Origin: Mycetocola spongiae
GTDB lineage: Bacteria; Actinomycetota; Actinomycetes; Actinomycetales; Microbacteriaceae
Assembly (NCBI RefSeq): GCF_020424085.1
Contig: NZ_CP080203.1
Span: forward strand, 1,178,001 to 1,242,000
DNA length: 64,000 nt
Reading direction: 5' to 3'
Shown: piece by piece, positions 55,912 to 64,000 of the stretch
Layout: every line of letters begins with the position of its first letter
Numbering within the stretch: position 1 is the stretch's first letter
The notes under the pieces: generated by a model
What the model was told of the DNA's origin: nothing
What the model saw: the letters and a program-made list of their open reading frames with translations, nothing else
The model's database searches: none
Made by a program: the position numbers and the translations under genes

Positions 55912-58023
55912 CTAGCGGTGCTCGCGACCGTTGCCCTCGGCGGGCGCCGGCATCGACTTCTGCATCTGGATCAGGAACTCGACGTTGCTCGAGGTCTCCT
56001 TAAGCTTGCCCAGGACCACCTCGAGGGCCTGCTGCTGGTCAAGGCCGGCGAGGGCGCGACGCAGCTTCCAGGTGACCTTTACCTCATCGGCACCCAGCAG
56101 CATCTCCTCGCGACGCGTGGAGGAGGCGTTGATGTCCACGGCCGGGAAGATACGCTTATCGGCCAGCTGACGGCTCAGGCGCAGCTCGGAGTTACCGGTG
56201 CCCTTGAACTCCTCAAAGATGACCTCATCGGCCTTGGACCCGGTCTCGACCAGGGCGGTCGCGAGGATCGTGAGCGAGCCGCCGTTTTCGATATTGCGGG
56301 CGGCACCAAAGAAGCGCTTGGGCGGATACAGGGCGGCGGCGTCCACGCCTCCGGAGAGCACGCGGCCCGAGGTGGGAGCGGCCAGGTTATAGGCGCGACC
56401 GAGGCGGGTGATCGAGTCGAGGAGAACCACCACATCGGTGCCCATCTCGACGAGGCGCTTGGCGCGCTCGATGGCCAGCTCGGCCACCGTGATGTGGTCC
56501 TCGGCGGGGCGGTCAAACGTGGAGGCGATGACCTCGCCGTTGACCGTGCGCTGCATATCGGTGACCTCCTCGGGACGCTCATCCACGAGGACCACCATCA
56601 GGTGGGTCTCGGGGTTATTCGTCGCGATGGCATTGGCGATCTGCTGCAGGACGATGGTCTTACCGGCCTTGGGCGGGGCGACGATCAGGCCGCGCTGGCC
56701 CTTACCGATCGGGGCCACCAGGTCGATGATGCGCTGGGTGAGCTTGGTCTGCTCGGTCTCCATGCGCAGGCGCTCCTGCGGGTAGAGCGGGGTGAGCTCG
56801 CCGAAGTCCACGCGGTTGGCGGCGTCCTCGACGGACAGGCCGTTGATCGAGTCCACCTTCACGATGGCGTTGTACTTCTGGCGGGTATTGTGCTCGCCCT
56901 CGCGCGGCTGGCGAATGGCGCCCACCACGGCGTCTCCCTTGCGCAGGTTGTACTTCTTGACCTGGCCGAGCGAGACGTAGACGTCGTTGGTTCCGGGCAG
57001 GTAGCCGGAGGTGCGCACAAATGCGTAGTTGTCCAGGACGTCGAGGATACCGGCCACGGGCAGCAGCACGTCGTCCTCGGACAGCTCGATCTCGCCGTCC
57101 TCATTGGGTCCGCGGCGCTTGCGGTCGCGGTAGCGTCCGCGGCCGCGGCCGGCGTCGTCCAGATCGGAGCCGTTCTGGCGGTCGGGACCGTTATTGCGGT
57201 CGTTGCGGTCGTTGCGGTCGTTGCCGCCACGGTCGTTATTGGCGTTGCGGTCGTTGCCGTTATTGCGGTCGTTACCGCCACGGTCGTTATTGGCGTTGCG
57301 GTCGTTGCCGCGGTTCTCGGCGCCGGACTTCTGATCGCGGTTGCCGCGGCCGTTCTCCGAATCGGAGCCCTCGGTGCTCTCGCGCTCCACACCGTTGCGG
57401 GTGCGGCCGCGGCCGCGGTTGCGGCCGTTCTGGCGGGGCTCGGCGCCGGACTGTTCGGTCTCGGACTGCTCGGAATCGGCTGCCTGCTCGGCCTCGGCCT
57501 CGGCGCCGGACTCGGCGGTGACGTCGTCGTTCTGGTTGCGGTTGCCGCGTCCGCGACGGTTACCGCGGCGGTTTCCGCGCGGGTTCTCGCGCTCCTCGCC
57601 GGCCTCGGTCTCCTCGGCGGCGGCCTCGGGGGCGTCCGGGATCAGCGGGGCACCGTCGTGGTTGACGTGGCCGCGGGCCGATACCGGCGCGGTGGGCTCG
57701 GCGTCTTCGGCGGCCGGCGTGGCCTCCTCGGTCACCGTGGCGGTGCTCGCGCGGCGCGAGCCGCGCTTGCGGGCGGGCTCGGTGGCGGCGGGTGCCTCCT
57801 CCGGGCTCGTCTCGGCGGCGGCCTCCGCTGCGGGAGCCTCGCTCGCGGCGGCCTCGCCGGTACCCGCAGCGGCGCGGGCAACGGTGATGGCATCCACGAG
57901 GGCGCTCTTACGCATCTTGGAGGAGCCGACAACACCCAGCTGGGTGGCCAGGGCCTGAAGCTCGGCGACCTTCAGCGAGGGCAGTGCCTCATCGGCGGTT
58001 TCATAAGTAGTGACGTTATTCAC
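55912..58023 (-). CDS. rho: transcription termination factor Rho
   Basis: Rho is the hexameric RNA translocase that ends transcription. The 703 residues have the Rho N-terminal helix domain ([18 protein letters not shown]), a long Ala/Glu- then Asn/Arg/Gly-rich insertion (about residues 60-320), the RNA-binding cold-shock domain ([20 protein letters not shown]), and the ATPase with [16 protein letters not shown] near residue 450 and the C-terminal Q/R loop region. Start GTG at 58023 has AAGGAA seven bases upstream; a longer frame from 58089 would add a Pro/Ser-rich stretch lacking that signal. Confidence 0.97.
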   Translation of the reverse strand: MNNVTTYETADEALPSLKVAELQALATQLGVVGSSKMRKSALVDAITVARAAAGTGEAAASEAPAAEAAAETSPEEAPAATEPARKRGSRRASTATVTEEATPAAEDAEPTAPVSARGHVNHDGAPLIPDAPEAAAEETEAGEERENPRGNRRGNRRGRGNRNQNDDVTAESGAEAEAEQAADSEQSETEQSGAEPRQNGRNRGRGRTRNGVERESTEGSDSENGRGNRDQKSGAENRGNDRNANNDRGGNDRNNGNDRNANNDRGGNDRNDRNDRNNGPDRQNGSDLDDAGRGRGRYRDRKRRGPNEDGEIELSEDDVLLPVAGILDVLDNYAFVRTSGYLPGTNDVYVSLGQVKKYNLRKGDAVVGAIRQPREGEHNTRQKYNAIVKVDSINGLSVEDAANRVDFGELTPLYPQERLRMETEQTKLTQRIIDLVAPIGKGQRGLIVAPPKAGKTIVLQQIANAIATNNPETHLMVVLVDERPEEVTDMQRTVNGEVIASTFDRPAEDHITVAELAIERAKRLVEMGTDVVVLLDSITRLGRAYNLAAPTSGRVLSGGVDAAALYPPKRFFGAARNIENGGSLTILATALVETGSKADEVIFEEFKGTGNSELRLSRQLADKRIFPAVDINASSTRREEMLLGADEVKVTWKLRRALAGLDQQQALEVVLGKLKETSSNVEFLIQMQKSMPAPAEGNGREHR
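57220..57309 (-). repeat. 51-bp duplication in the Rho insert
   Basis: Two nearly identical blocks with a 51-base (17-codon) period (57220-57258 and 57271-57309) code for [14 protein letters not shown]-like peptides. They form part of an Asn/Asp/Arg/Gly-rich, probably disordered segment. Confidence 0.8.
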
Positions 58024-58275
58024 GTAGGGTTCCTTCCCCAGGAAAGGCTCTCTCCCCCACAGAGGGGAAGATGATGCCGGAGGGCACATCGCGGCGGTGG
58101 CGACACAGAGAAAGCGGCGCCGTACCCGGACCCGAGAAACTGTGTCTCGGGAGAACTGGGATGCAGATGCGATGGCTCAGATTTGCAGAAATGACCCGCG
58201 CGGCCAGAGATACCCGGGTGAGAAATGCTCATTCACTCGGGTGTTGCCGTGTGGGATTAGCTCCACACTAACACC
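58024..58275 (-). promoter_or_regulatory. rho promoter and leader with several small hairpins
   Basis: No gene is present. Inverted repeats: CCCGAGA-N7-TCTCGGG (58131-58151), ACCCGGGTGA with a one-mismatch partner (58212-58242), and GTGTGG-N8-CCACAC (58249-58268). Rho genes in other bacteria are autoregulated by attenuation in the leader; the same may apply here (inference). Confidence 0.45.
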
Positions 58276-58340
58276 TCGACCCCGCTCACCGGGAAATACA
58301 CGCGGAAAATTCTCGGCGAGTTGCCCGGTGGCGGGGTCGA
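58276..58340 (-). terminator. long-arm inverted repeat after thrB
   Basis: TCGACCCCGCTCACCGGG (58276-58293) pairs with CCCGGTGGCGGGGTCGA (58324-58340) with one bulged base. It begins 15 bases after the thrB stop on the minus strand and probably ends the lysA-hom-thrC-thrB message. Confidence 0.65.
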
Positions 58341-58354
58341 ATCGGTGAGGCGGG

Positions 58355-59305
58355 TTAGAGCGCGTCTACGCTCGCCCCGCGCACATCCACCGCGAGCATC
58401 AGCTCGCGCCAGGGTGCGCCGGGCGTCGCGGCGGCCAGTGCGGCGGCCCGGGCGCGCTCGCCCGTGCCATCGGCCAGCACCAGCACGGAGGGGCCGGCCC
58501 CCGATACCACGGCGGGCAGGCCCTCCTCGCGCAGCGCGGTGACCAGCGCGTGGGTCGCGGGCATCGCCTCGGCCCGGTAGTCCTGGTGCAGGCGATCGGC
58601 GGTGCCGTCCCACAGCAGCTCGGGGCTCTGGGTCAGGGCGGCGATCAGCAGGGCCGAACGCGAGACGTTAAAGACGGCGTCAATATGCGGCACGTTCTCG
58701 GGCTGGAGTCCGCGCGCGACCTTGGTGGACAGCGTGTGCTCGGGCACCAAAACCAGCGGCGAGACGCCGCGATGCACCGCAAGCTTCTTATGGCGCGGAC
58801 CGGTCTCGGATTCCCACGCGATCGTGAGGCCACCAAAGAGGGCGGGAGCCACGTTATCCGGGTGCCCCTCGATCTCGGTGGCGAGGTGCAGGAGCGCCTC
58901 ATCGGAGATCTCCACGGCCCCCGCCAGCAGGCCCTTCGCGGCCATGATTCCGGCCACCACGGCGGCCCCCGAGGAGCCCATTCCGCGGCCGTGCGGGATC
59001 GTATTATGCGCCACGATATGCACGCCCGGGACCTCGCGGCCAAATGCGGCAAAGGCATAGGCCATCGACGTCACCACGAGGTTGGTCTCATCGGTGGGTA
59101 CGGTGCCCTCGCCCACGCCGTGGATCTCCACCAGCGCACCGGGCTCCTCGCGGACCGTGACCGTGATCTCGTCATAGACGCTCAGCGCGAGGCCCAGCGT
59201 ATCAAAGCCCGGGCCGAGGTTGGCGCTGGTCGCGGGCACACGAACGCGAACGCCGCGACCCACGGGGGTCCCGGCGTTCTCGATCATGTGGGGGTCGACG
59301 CTCAC
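58355..59305 (-). CDS. thrB: homoserine kinase
   Basis: ThrB phosphorylates homoserine. The 316-residue GHMP-family enzyme has VRVPATSANLGPGFDTLG (substrate/ATP region), PHGRGMGSSGAAVVAG (phosphate loop) and VVSGAGPSVLVLA. GTG at 59305 overlaps the thrC stop (GTGA), so translation is coupled; a later ATG at 59287 is an alternative. Confidence 0.97.
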   Translation of the reverse strand: MSVDPHMIENAGTPVGRGVRVRVPATSANLGPGFDTLGLALSVYDEITVTVREEPGALVEIHGVGEGTVPTDETNLVVTSMAYAFAAFGREVPGVHIVAHNTIPHGRGMGSSGAAVVAGIMAAKGLLAGAVEISDEALLHLATEIEGHPDNVAPALFGGLTIAWESETGPRHKKLAVHRGVSPLVLVPEHTLSTKVARGLQPENVPHIDAVFNVSRSALLIAALTQSPELLWDGTADRLHQDYRAEAMPATHALVTALREEGLPAVVSGAGPSVLVLADGTGERARAAALAAATPGAPWRELMLAVDVRGASVDAL

Positions 59306-60384
59306 GCGCCAGCCTTCGCGAGGCCCAGCACCGAGGCAACCTCGGTGGTCTCGGCCTTAACCACGGTGGGGGTGATATCGGAACCATCCGCGGCGCGCAG
59401 GGCCCACTGCGGGTCCTTCAGGCCGTGACCGGTCACGGTCAGCACGATGCGCGATCCGGCGGGAACCTGGCCGGCATCGGCGCGCTCCAGCAGGCCGGCG
59501 ACCGAGATGGCCGATGCGGGCTCCACAAAGATGCCCACCTCGGCGGCGAGGATCTTCTGCGCCTCGAGGATCTTGGCGTCCTCGATGGCCCCAAAATAAC
59601 CGTTGGTCGCCTCGCGGGCGGCCAGGGCCAGCTCCCAGGACGCGGGGTTACCGATGCGGATCGCCGAGGCGATCGTCTCGGGGTTCTTCACCACCTGGCC
59701 GGTGACGATCGGGGCGGAGCCGGCGGCGCTGAAGCCAAACATGCGCGGCAGGGTGGTGGAGTCACCGTGGCCCAGGGCCTCGGTATAGCCGCGGGTATAG
59801 GCGGTGTAGTTTCCGGCGTTACCCACCGGGATATAGTGGAAATCGGGGGCGTCTCCGAGGACGTCCACGATCTCAAATGCGGCGGTCTTCTGGCCCTCGA
59901 TGCGGTCGTTATTAACCGAGTTGACCAGGTGCACGGGATAGTGCTCGGCGAGCTCGCGCGCGATATCGAGGCAGTCGTCGAAGTTTCCCTGGATCTGGAT
60001 CAGCGAACCATCGTGCACAACCGCCTGGCTGAGCTTACCCATCGCGATCTTGCCCTCGGGCACCAGCACCGCGGCGGTGATTCCGGCGTGTGCGGCATAG
60101 GCCGCGGCGGAGGCGGAGGTATTCCCGGTCGAGGCACAGATAACGGCCTTGGCCCCGGCCTCCACGGCCTTGGAGATGGCCATCGTCATGCCGCGGTCCT
60201 TAAAGGAACCGGTGGGGTTCATGCCCTCAAATTTCACCCAGACCCGGGCGCCCGTGCGCTTGGACAGCGCGGGGGCCTCGATCAGCGGCGTGCCACCCTC
60301 ACCCAGGGTGATGATGGGGGTTTTTTCGGTTACATCAAGACGGTCTGCATATTCGTGCAGGACTCCGCGCCAAAGATTAGCCAT
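59302..60384 (-). CDS. thrC: threonine synthase
   Basis: ThrC converts O-phosphohomoserine to threonine with PLP. The 360 residues contain NPTGSFKDRGMTMAISKA with the PLP lysine, CASTGNTSASAAAYAAHAG, and VGNAGNYTAYTRGY. This is the short bacterial form. The ribosome binding site AAGGAG lies inside the hom stop region, three bases apart, supporting one operon. Confidence 0.97.
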   Translation of the reverse strand: MANLWRGVLHEYADRLDVTEKTPIITLGEGGTPLIEAPALSKRTGARVWVKFEGMNPTGSFKDRGMTMAISKAVEAGAKAVICASTGNTSASAAAYAAHAGITAAVLVPEGKIAMGKLSQAVVHDGSLIQIQGNFDDCLDIARELAEHYPVHLVNSVNNDRIEGQKTAAFEIVDVLGDAPDFHYIPVGNAGNYTAYTRGYTEALGHGDSTTLPRMFGFSAAGSAPIVTGQVVKNPETIASAIRIGNPASWELALAAREATNGYFGAIEDAKILEAQKILAAEVGIFVEPASAISVAGLLERADAGQVPAGSRIVLTVTGHGLKDPQWALRAADGSDITPTVVKAETTEVASVLGLAKAGA

Positions 60385-60386
60385 CG

Positions 60387-61700
60387 TTATGCTCCTTCAA
60401 ATCGTAGAACGCTGACCACGGATTTCACCGCGTCACTTGACCGCAGAGACGCGACGGTGTCCTGCACCGCGGCCTCCCGGGAGGTATGGGTACCGATCAC
60501 CAGGACGGCCACGGCCTCGCCGTTTTCGCCCTCCTCGGGGACCGACTGCTCAACGGTCTCCACCGAGACGCCACCCTCGGCGAGGATCCCGGCGATGCGC
60601 GCGAGCACACCGGGCCGGTCGATCACCGTGAGGCTGATCTGGTATTTGGTGCTGATCTCGCCAAACGGCAGCAGCGGCAGCGCGGCCGCGGCGTTCACGG
60701 CCTGGCCGGGACCACCGTCCACGTGCCGGCGCGCGGCCGAGACAAGATCGCCGAGCACGGCGGAGGCGGTTTGCACGCCGCCTGCACCCGCGCCGTAGAA
60801 CATCAGGGGGCCCGCCGCGGCGGCCTCCACAAATACAGCGTTATTTCCGCCGTGGACCGAGGCAAGGGGGTGCTCGCGCGGGATCAGTGCGGGATATACG
60901 CGGGTGGAGATGCCCTCACCGGCGGCGCCCGAGACGCGCTCGGTGATGGCAAGCAGCTTAATGGTGCAGCCCGCCTTCGCGGCCGCCGCAATCTGCTCGG
61001 CGGTGATATCCTCGATGCCCTCGCGGTAGACCGAGTCCGCGGGAACCTCGCCGTGGAAGGCGAGGCGCGCGAGGATCGCGGCCTTCTGCGCGGCATCGTA
61101 GCCGCCCACATCCAGCGTGGGATCGGCCTCGAGGAAGCCCAGCTCAAACGCGGTCTTCTGGGCCTGCTCCATGGTGTCGCCGAAGCGATCCATGCGGTCG
61201 AGGATGAAATTGGTGGAGCCGTTCACGATCGCGAGGATGCGCTCGATGCGGTCCCCCGCGAGGCTCTCGCGCAGCGGGCGGATGATCGGGATGGCCCCGG
61301 CCACGGCGGCCTCATAGGAGATCAGCGCGCCCACGCGGGCGGCGGCGGCAAAAAGCTCCGCGCCATGCGCGGCGATCAGGGCCTTATTGCCCGTGACCAC
61401 ATCGGCACCCGAGGCGATGGCCTCCAGGATCAGCGTGCGGGCGGGCTCGATGCCGCCGATCAGCTCGATGACCACATCGGCGCGGCGCACCAGCTCATGG
61501 GCGTCGGTGGTCAGCAGCGCCGCGGGAATATCAAAATCGCGCGCGGCATCGAGGCTACGCACGGCCACACCCACGAGGTCGATGCTGATTCCGGCGCGCG
61601 CGCTCAGCTCCGCGGCGTCCTCGATCAGCAGGCGGGCTACCTGGCTGCCGACCGAGCCGGCGCCCAGCAGGGCGACGCGCAGGGTACGAAGTTCACTCAC
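60387..61700 (-). CDS. hom: homoserine dehydrogenase
   Basis: Hom makes homoserine from aspartate semialdehyde, the branch to threonine and methionine. The 437 residues have the dinucleotide loop LLGAGSVGSQVA, EAAVAGAIPIIRPLRESL with the catalytic region, and a C-terminal ACT domain (ISLTVIDRPGVLARIAGIL), so feedback by threonine is likely. The GTG overlaps the lysA stop by 4 bases. Confidence 0.97.
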   Translation of the reverse strand: MSELRTLRVALLGAGSVGSQVARLLIEDAAELSARAGISIDLVGVAVRSLDAARDFDIPAALLTTDAHELVRRADVVIELIGGIEPARTLILEAIASGADVVTGNKALIAAHGAELFAAAARVGALISYEAAVAGAIPIIRPLRESLAGDRIERILAIVNGSTNFILDRMDRFGDTMEQAQKTAFELGFLEADPTLDVGGYDAAQKAAILARLAFHGEVPADSVYREGIEDITAEQIAAAAKAGCTIKLLAITERVSGAAGEGISTRVYPALIPREHPLASVHGGNNAVFVEAAAAGPLMFYGAGAGGVQTASAVLGDLVSAARRHVDGGPGQAVNAAAALPLLPFGEISTKYQISLTVIDRPGVLARIAGILAEGGVSVETVEQSVPEEGENGEAVAVLVIGTHTSREAAVQDTVASLRSSDAVKSVVSVLRFEGA

Positions 61701-63145
61701 AGGGATGTGTCCAATCCGGCATCTCGTGCCAGTAGGTCTTGCTCGGTCTCGCCGCGCACGATCACGCGGGCCTGGCCGTTTTTCACGGCCACCACGGCGG
61801 GACGACCGAGGTAGTTATAGTTGCTGGCCAGCGACCAGCAATACGCTCCGGCGGCGGGTACGGCCAGGCGATCGCCCGGGGCCGCATCCGCGGGCAGAAA
61901 CTCGTTATAGACGACGATATCGCCGGACTCACAGTGCTTCCCGGCCACGCGGGAGAGCGCGGGCTCGGCGTCCGAGACGCGGTTGCTCAGGCGGGCCGAA
62001 TACTGTGCGCCGTAGAGTGCGGGCCGGGCGTTGTCGCTCATGCCGCCGTCCACGGAGAGGTAGCGCCGGATCGCGGTGCCGCCCTCGGGCAGGGACACCT
62101 CCACATCCTTGGTGGTCCCAACCTCGTACAGACTCAGCGTACCGGGTCCGGAGATGGTGCGCCCCGGCTCAAACGCCAGAACGGGCACGGGAATGCCCAA
62201 ACGTGCACATTCCGAGGCCACCGCATCGGCAATTTCGGCGGCGAGCGCGCCGATCGGCGTGGGGTCATCCACGCGGGTATAGGCGATTCCGAAGCCACCG
62301 CCGAGGTTCAGCTCGGGAACCGGGCCGCCCTCCAGCAGGTCGCGGTGCAGCTCCAGCAGGCGCTTGGCCGATTCGCCAAAGCCCGCGGCGCCAAAGATCT
62401 GCGAACCGATATGGCAGTGCAGGCCGAGGAAGTTCAGCTCGTTGCGCGCGCGGATCAGGGCCACGGCCTCCGGAGCGTTGGCGCGGGTGATGCCAAATTT
62501 TTGGTCCTCATGGGCGGTGGCGAGGAAGTCGTGGGTCTCGGCGTGCACGCCCGAGTTCACGCGCAGGCGCACGTTCTGGATGCGGCCGTGACGCGCGGCG
62601 GCATCGGCCACGCGATCAATCTCCTGCAGGCTATCCAGCACAATCGTGCCGATTCCGGCGGCCACGGCGCGGTCGATCTCGGCCAGCGACTTATTATTGC
62701 CGTGCAAACCGATGTGGTCCGCGGGGATTCCCGCGGCCAGCGTCACGGCAAGTTCGCCGCCGCTGCACACGTCGATATAGAGGCCGGCCTCGCTCACCCA
62801 GCGCGCGATCTCGGCGCTGAGGAAGGACTTACCGGCGTAATACACCTTGGCGGTGGTGCCGATGCGGGCTGCCTCGCCGTGGAACGCGGCGTGGGTCTCG
62901 CGGGCGCGGCCGCGGAAATCTTCCTCGTCCACGGCGTAGAGCGGGCTGCCAAAACGCTCGGCGAGCTCGTCCACGGCAATCCCGGCGAGGGTCAGCCGAC
63001 CCTCGGCATCGCGCGCGGCGTTGCGGGGCCAGAGCCCGGGGGCGAGATCGTTTGCGTCTTCGGGAACACTCATCCAGGACGGTGCGAGGGGGTGTGAGGC
63101 CACGGGTGGGAAACCAATCGTAGTGGTTGGTGGATTTGCGACCAT
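61697..63145 (-). CDS. lysA: diaminopimelate decarboxylase
   Basis: LysA makes lysine from meso-diaminopimelate. The 482-residue protein has the PLP lysine in KVYYAGKSFLS, HIGSQIFG, ELNLGGGFGIAY and the C-terminal catalytic CESGDI. I chose ATG at 63145 (MVANPPTTT) so that HPLAPSWMSVPEDAND, a family N-terminal motif, is inside; ATG at 63073 is the shorter choice. It heads the lysA-hom-thrC-thrB operon; argS, often its upstream neighbour, is not here. Confidence 0.95.
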   Translation of the reverse strand: MVANPPTTTIGFPPVASHPLAPSWMSVPEDANDLAPGLWPRNAARDAEGRLTLAGIAVDELAERFGSPLYAVDEEDFRGRARETHAAFHGEAARIGTTAKVYYAGKSFLSAEIARWVSEAGLYIDVCSGGELAVTLAAGIPADHIGLHGNNKSLAEIDRAVAAGIGTIVLDSLQEIDRVADAAARHGRIQNVRLRVNSGVHAETHDFLATAHEDQKFGITRANAPEAVALIRARNELNFLGLHCHIGSQIFGAAGFGESAKRLLELHRDLLEGGPVPELNLGGGFGIAYTRVDDPTPIGALAAEIADAVASECARLGIPVPVLAFEPGRTISGPGTLSLYEVGTTKDVEVSLPEGGTAIRRYLSVDGGMSDNARPALYGAQYSARLSNRVSDAEPALSRVAGKHCESGDIVVYNEFLPADAAPGDRLAVPAAGAYCWSLASNYNYLGRPAVVAVKNGQARVIVRGETEQDLLARDAGLDTSL

Positions 63146-63201
63146 TCTATCCAGGGTCGCACGACCATTTTCCCAGATTAAGTATGCCGGGCAGGGAATC
63201 C

Positions 63202-63259
63202 GCCGTTCCCGGGGGTTCGTCCCCCCATTGCCCCCGCAGGCGAGCCCCGGGAACGGCGA
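63202..63259 (-). terminator. inverted repeat after the dctA-like gene
   Basis: CGCCGTTCCCGGGG (63202-63215) is exactly complementary to 63246-63259 with a 30-base loop. It lies five bases after the DctA stop and before the lysA promoter. Without a clear T-run on the minus strand it is a moderate terminator candidate. Confidence 0.6.
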
Positions 63260-63263
63260 GTTT

Positions 63264-64000
63264 TTACCGCGCGGACGCCGTTTCGGGCGTGCGCTCGGTG
63301 GTCTGGGGTGTGGGTGCGATCCGCGCCATATCCGCGGGCGCGGCCGCCGCGGGGGCATCGTCCTCGGCCTGCGGCCCGTGGCCGTGCCCGGCGAGCATCG
63401 TGGTCTCGTCGAAGCGGATTTTCCCGGCGAGCACCTCGCCCACCCGCTCGCGGTCGATCTCCCGGGTCCAGGTGCCAATCAGCACGGTGGCCACGGCATT
63501 ACCGGTGAAATTGGTCAGCGCGCGGGCCTCGGACATAAAGCGGTCGATCCCCACGATCAGGCCCACGCCGTCCACGAGGTCGGGGCGGTGCGATTGCAGG
63601 CCCCCGGCGAGCGTGGCCAGCCCCGCGCCGGTGACCCCGGCGGCGCCCTTGGACGCGATGATCATAAAGATCAGCAGCGAGACCTGCTCGCCCAGCGCGA
63701 GCGGGGTGCCCATCGCCGAGGCCACAAACAGGGAGGCCATCGTGAGATAGATCGCGGTGCCGTCGAGGTTAAACGAATACCCGGTGGGTACCGTGACACC
63801 CACCACGGGCTTGGATACCCCGAGGTGTTCCATCTTCGCGATCAGCCGCGGCAGCGCGGCCTCGGAGGAGGACGTGGAGAAGATCAGCAGGTATTCGCGG
63901 CCGAGGTATTTCATCAGCGAGAAGATATTCACGCGGGTCACAAGGTAGAGCAGCCCGCCGAGGATCACCACGATAAACAGCGCGCAGGTGATATAAAACG
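63264..64000 (-). CDS. dctA: dicarboxylate/amino acid:cation symporter, C-terminal part
   Basis: The frame is open to the window edge, reading FYITCALFIVVILGG upstream of the first internal start, so only the C-terminal ~245 residues are seen. SSSEAALPRLIAKME, VVGVTVPTGYSFNLDGTAIY, MIIASKGAAGVTGAG and DRFMSEARALTNFTGNAVAT are the substrate- and sodium/proton-binding segments of the DctA/GltP family. The last 50 residues are a His/Ala/Pro-rich tail. It would import C4-dicarboxylates or glutamate. Confidence 0.95.
   Translation of the reverse strand, partial: FYITCALFIVVILGGLLYLVTRVNIFSLMKYLGREYLLIFSTSSSEAALPRLIAKMEHLGVSKPVVGVTVPTGYSFNLDGTAIYLTMASLFVASAMGTPLALGEQVSLLIFMIIASKGAAGVTGAGLATLAGGLQSHRPDLVDGVGLIVGIDRFMSEARALTNFTGNAVATVLIGTWTREIDRERVGEVLAGKIRFDETTMLAGHGHGPQAEDDAPAAAAPADMARIAPTPQTTERTPETASAR

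Overview
The window looks like chromosomal DNA of a high-GC actinobacterium, most probably a member of the Microbacteriaceae (inferred from protein character and gene order, not from a search). Evidence: lysA-hom-thrC-thrB-rho-prfA order, a tsaC-wecA-like-atpI-atpBEFHAGDC block with a short epsilon subunit, a large Rho with an Asn/Arg/Gly-rich insert, nusA-ylxR-infB-rbfA, proS-ispG-rseP-dxr, PspC-domain envelope proteins and a DUF4192 protein. No tRNA, rRNA, CRISPR array, prophage or intact insertion sequence was seen.

Layout. 1-4034 (+): end of a PspC/LiaF-like membrane protein, a small membrane protein, a small PspC protein, then an ABC exporter pair. 4035-5891: an AT-richer patch with one convincing gene (Nudix hydrolase). 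5892-10934 (-): translation/transcription block nusA, ylxR, infB, rbfA. 11105-14579: a BBE-like flavoprotein lipoprotein, an HxlR repressor and a divergent MFS exporter, sitting where rimP would be expected. 14594-22027: proS, ispG, rseP and dxr (-) with a MurE-like ligase (+) between rseP and dxr. 22160-26145: FKBP lipoprotein, PlsC acyltransferase, SRPBCC protein, OsmC protein, asparaginase-II-type protein. 26146-31360: divergent amidase and a TetR-MFS-amidohydrolase operon. 31437-31966: a striking 18-bp minisatellite. 32020-36909 (-): PP2C phosphatase, repeat-inserted DUF4192 protein, aldo/keto reductase, YaaA. 36941-46239 (-): complete F1Fo ATP synthase operon, with wecA-like and tsaC genes upstream. 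46392-49033 (+): an ABC-ATPase-like protein without recognisable nucleotide-binding motifs, coupled to a YhgE/Pip protein. 49030-55813: secreted HNH nuclease, prmC, cysK-cysE, an MHS-type transporter, a small membrane protein and prfA. 55912-63145 (-): rho, thrB, thrC, hom, lysA. 63264-64000 (-): end of a DctA-type symporter.

How the genes work together: two housekeeping backbones (translation plus isoprenoid biosynthesis; aspartate-family amino acids, termination factors and ATP synthase) are interrupted by small accessory cassettes that often carry their own regulator and palindromic operator candidates. The best unexplained items are the 18-bp tandem array, the ATPase-dead-looking ABC partner of YhgE/Pip, the MurE paralogue with altered substrate motifs, and the loss of rimP from its usual site. 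Start codons were re-chosen in several places from visible Shine-Dalgarno sequences.
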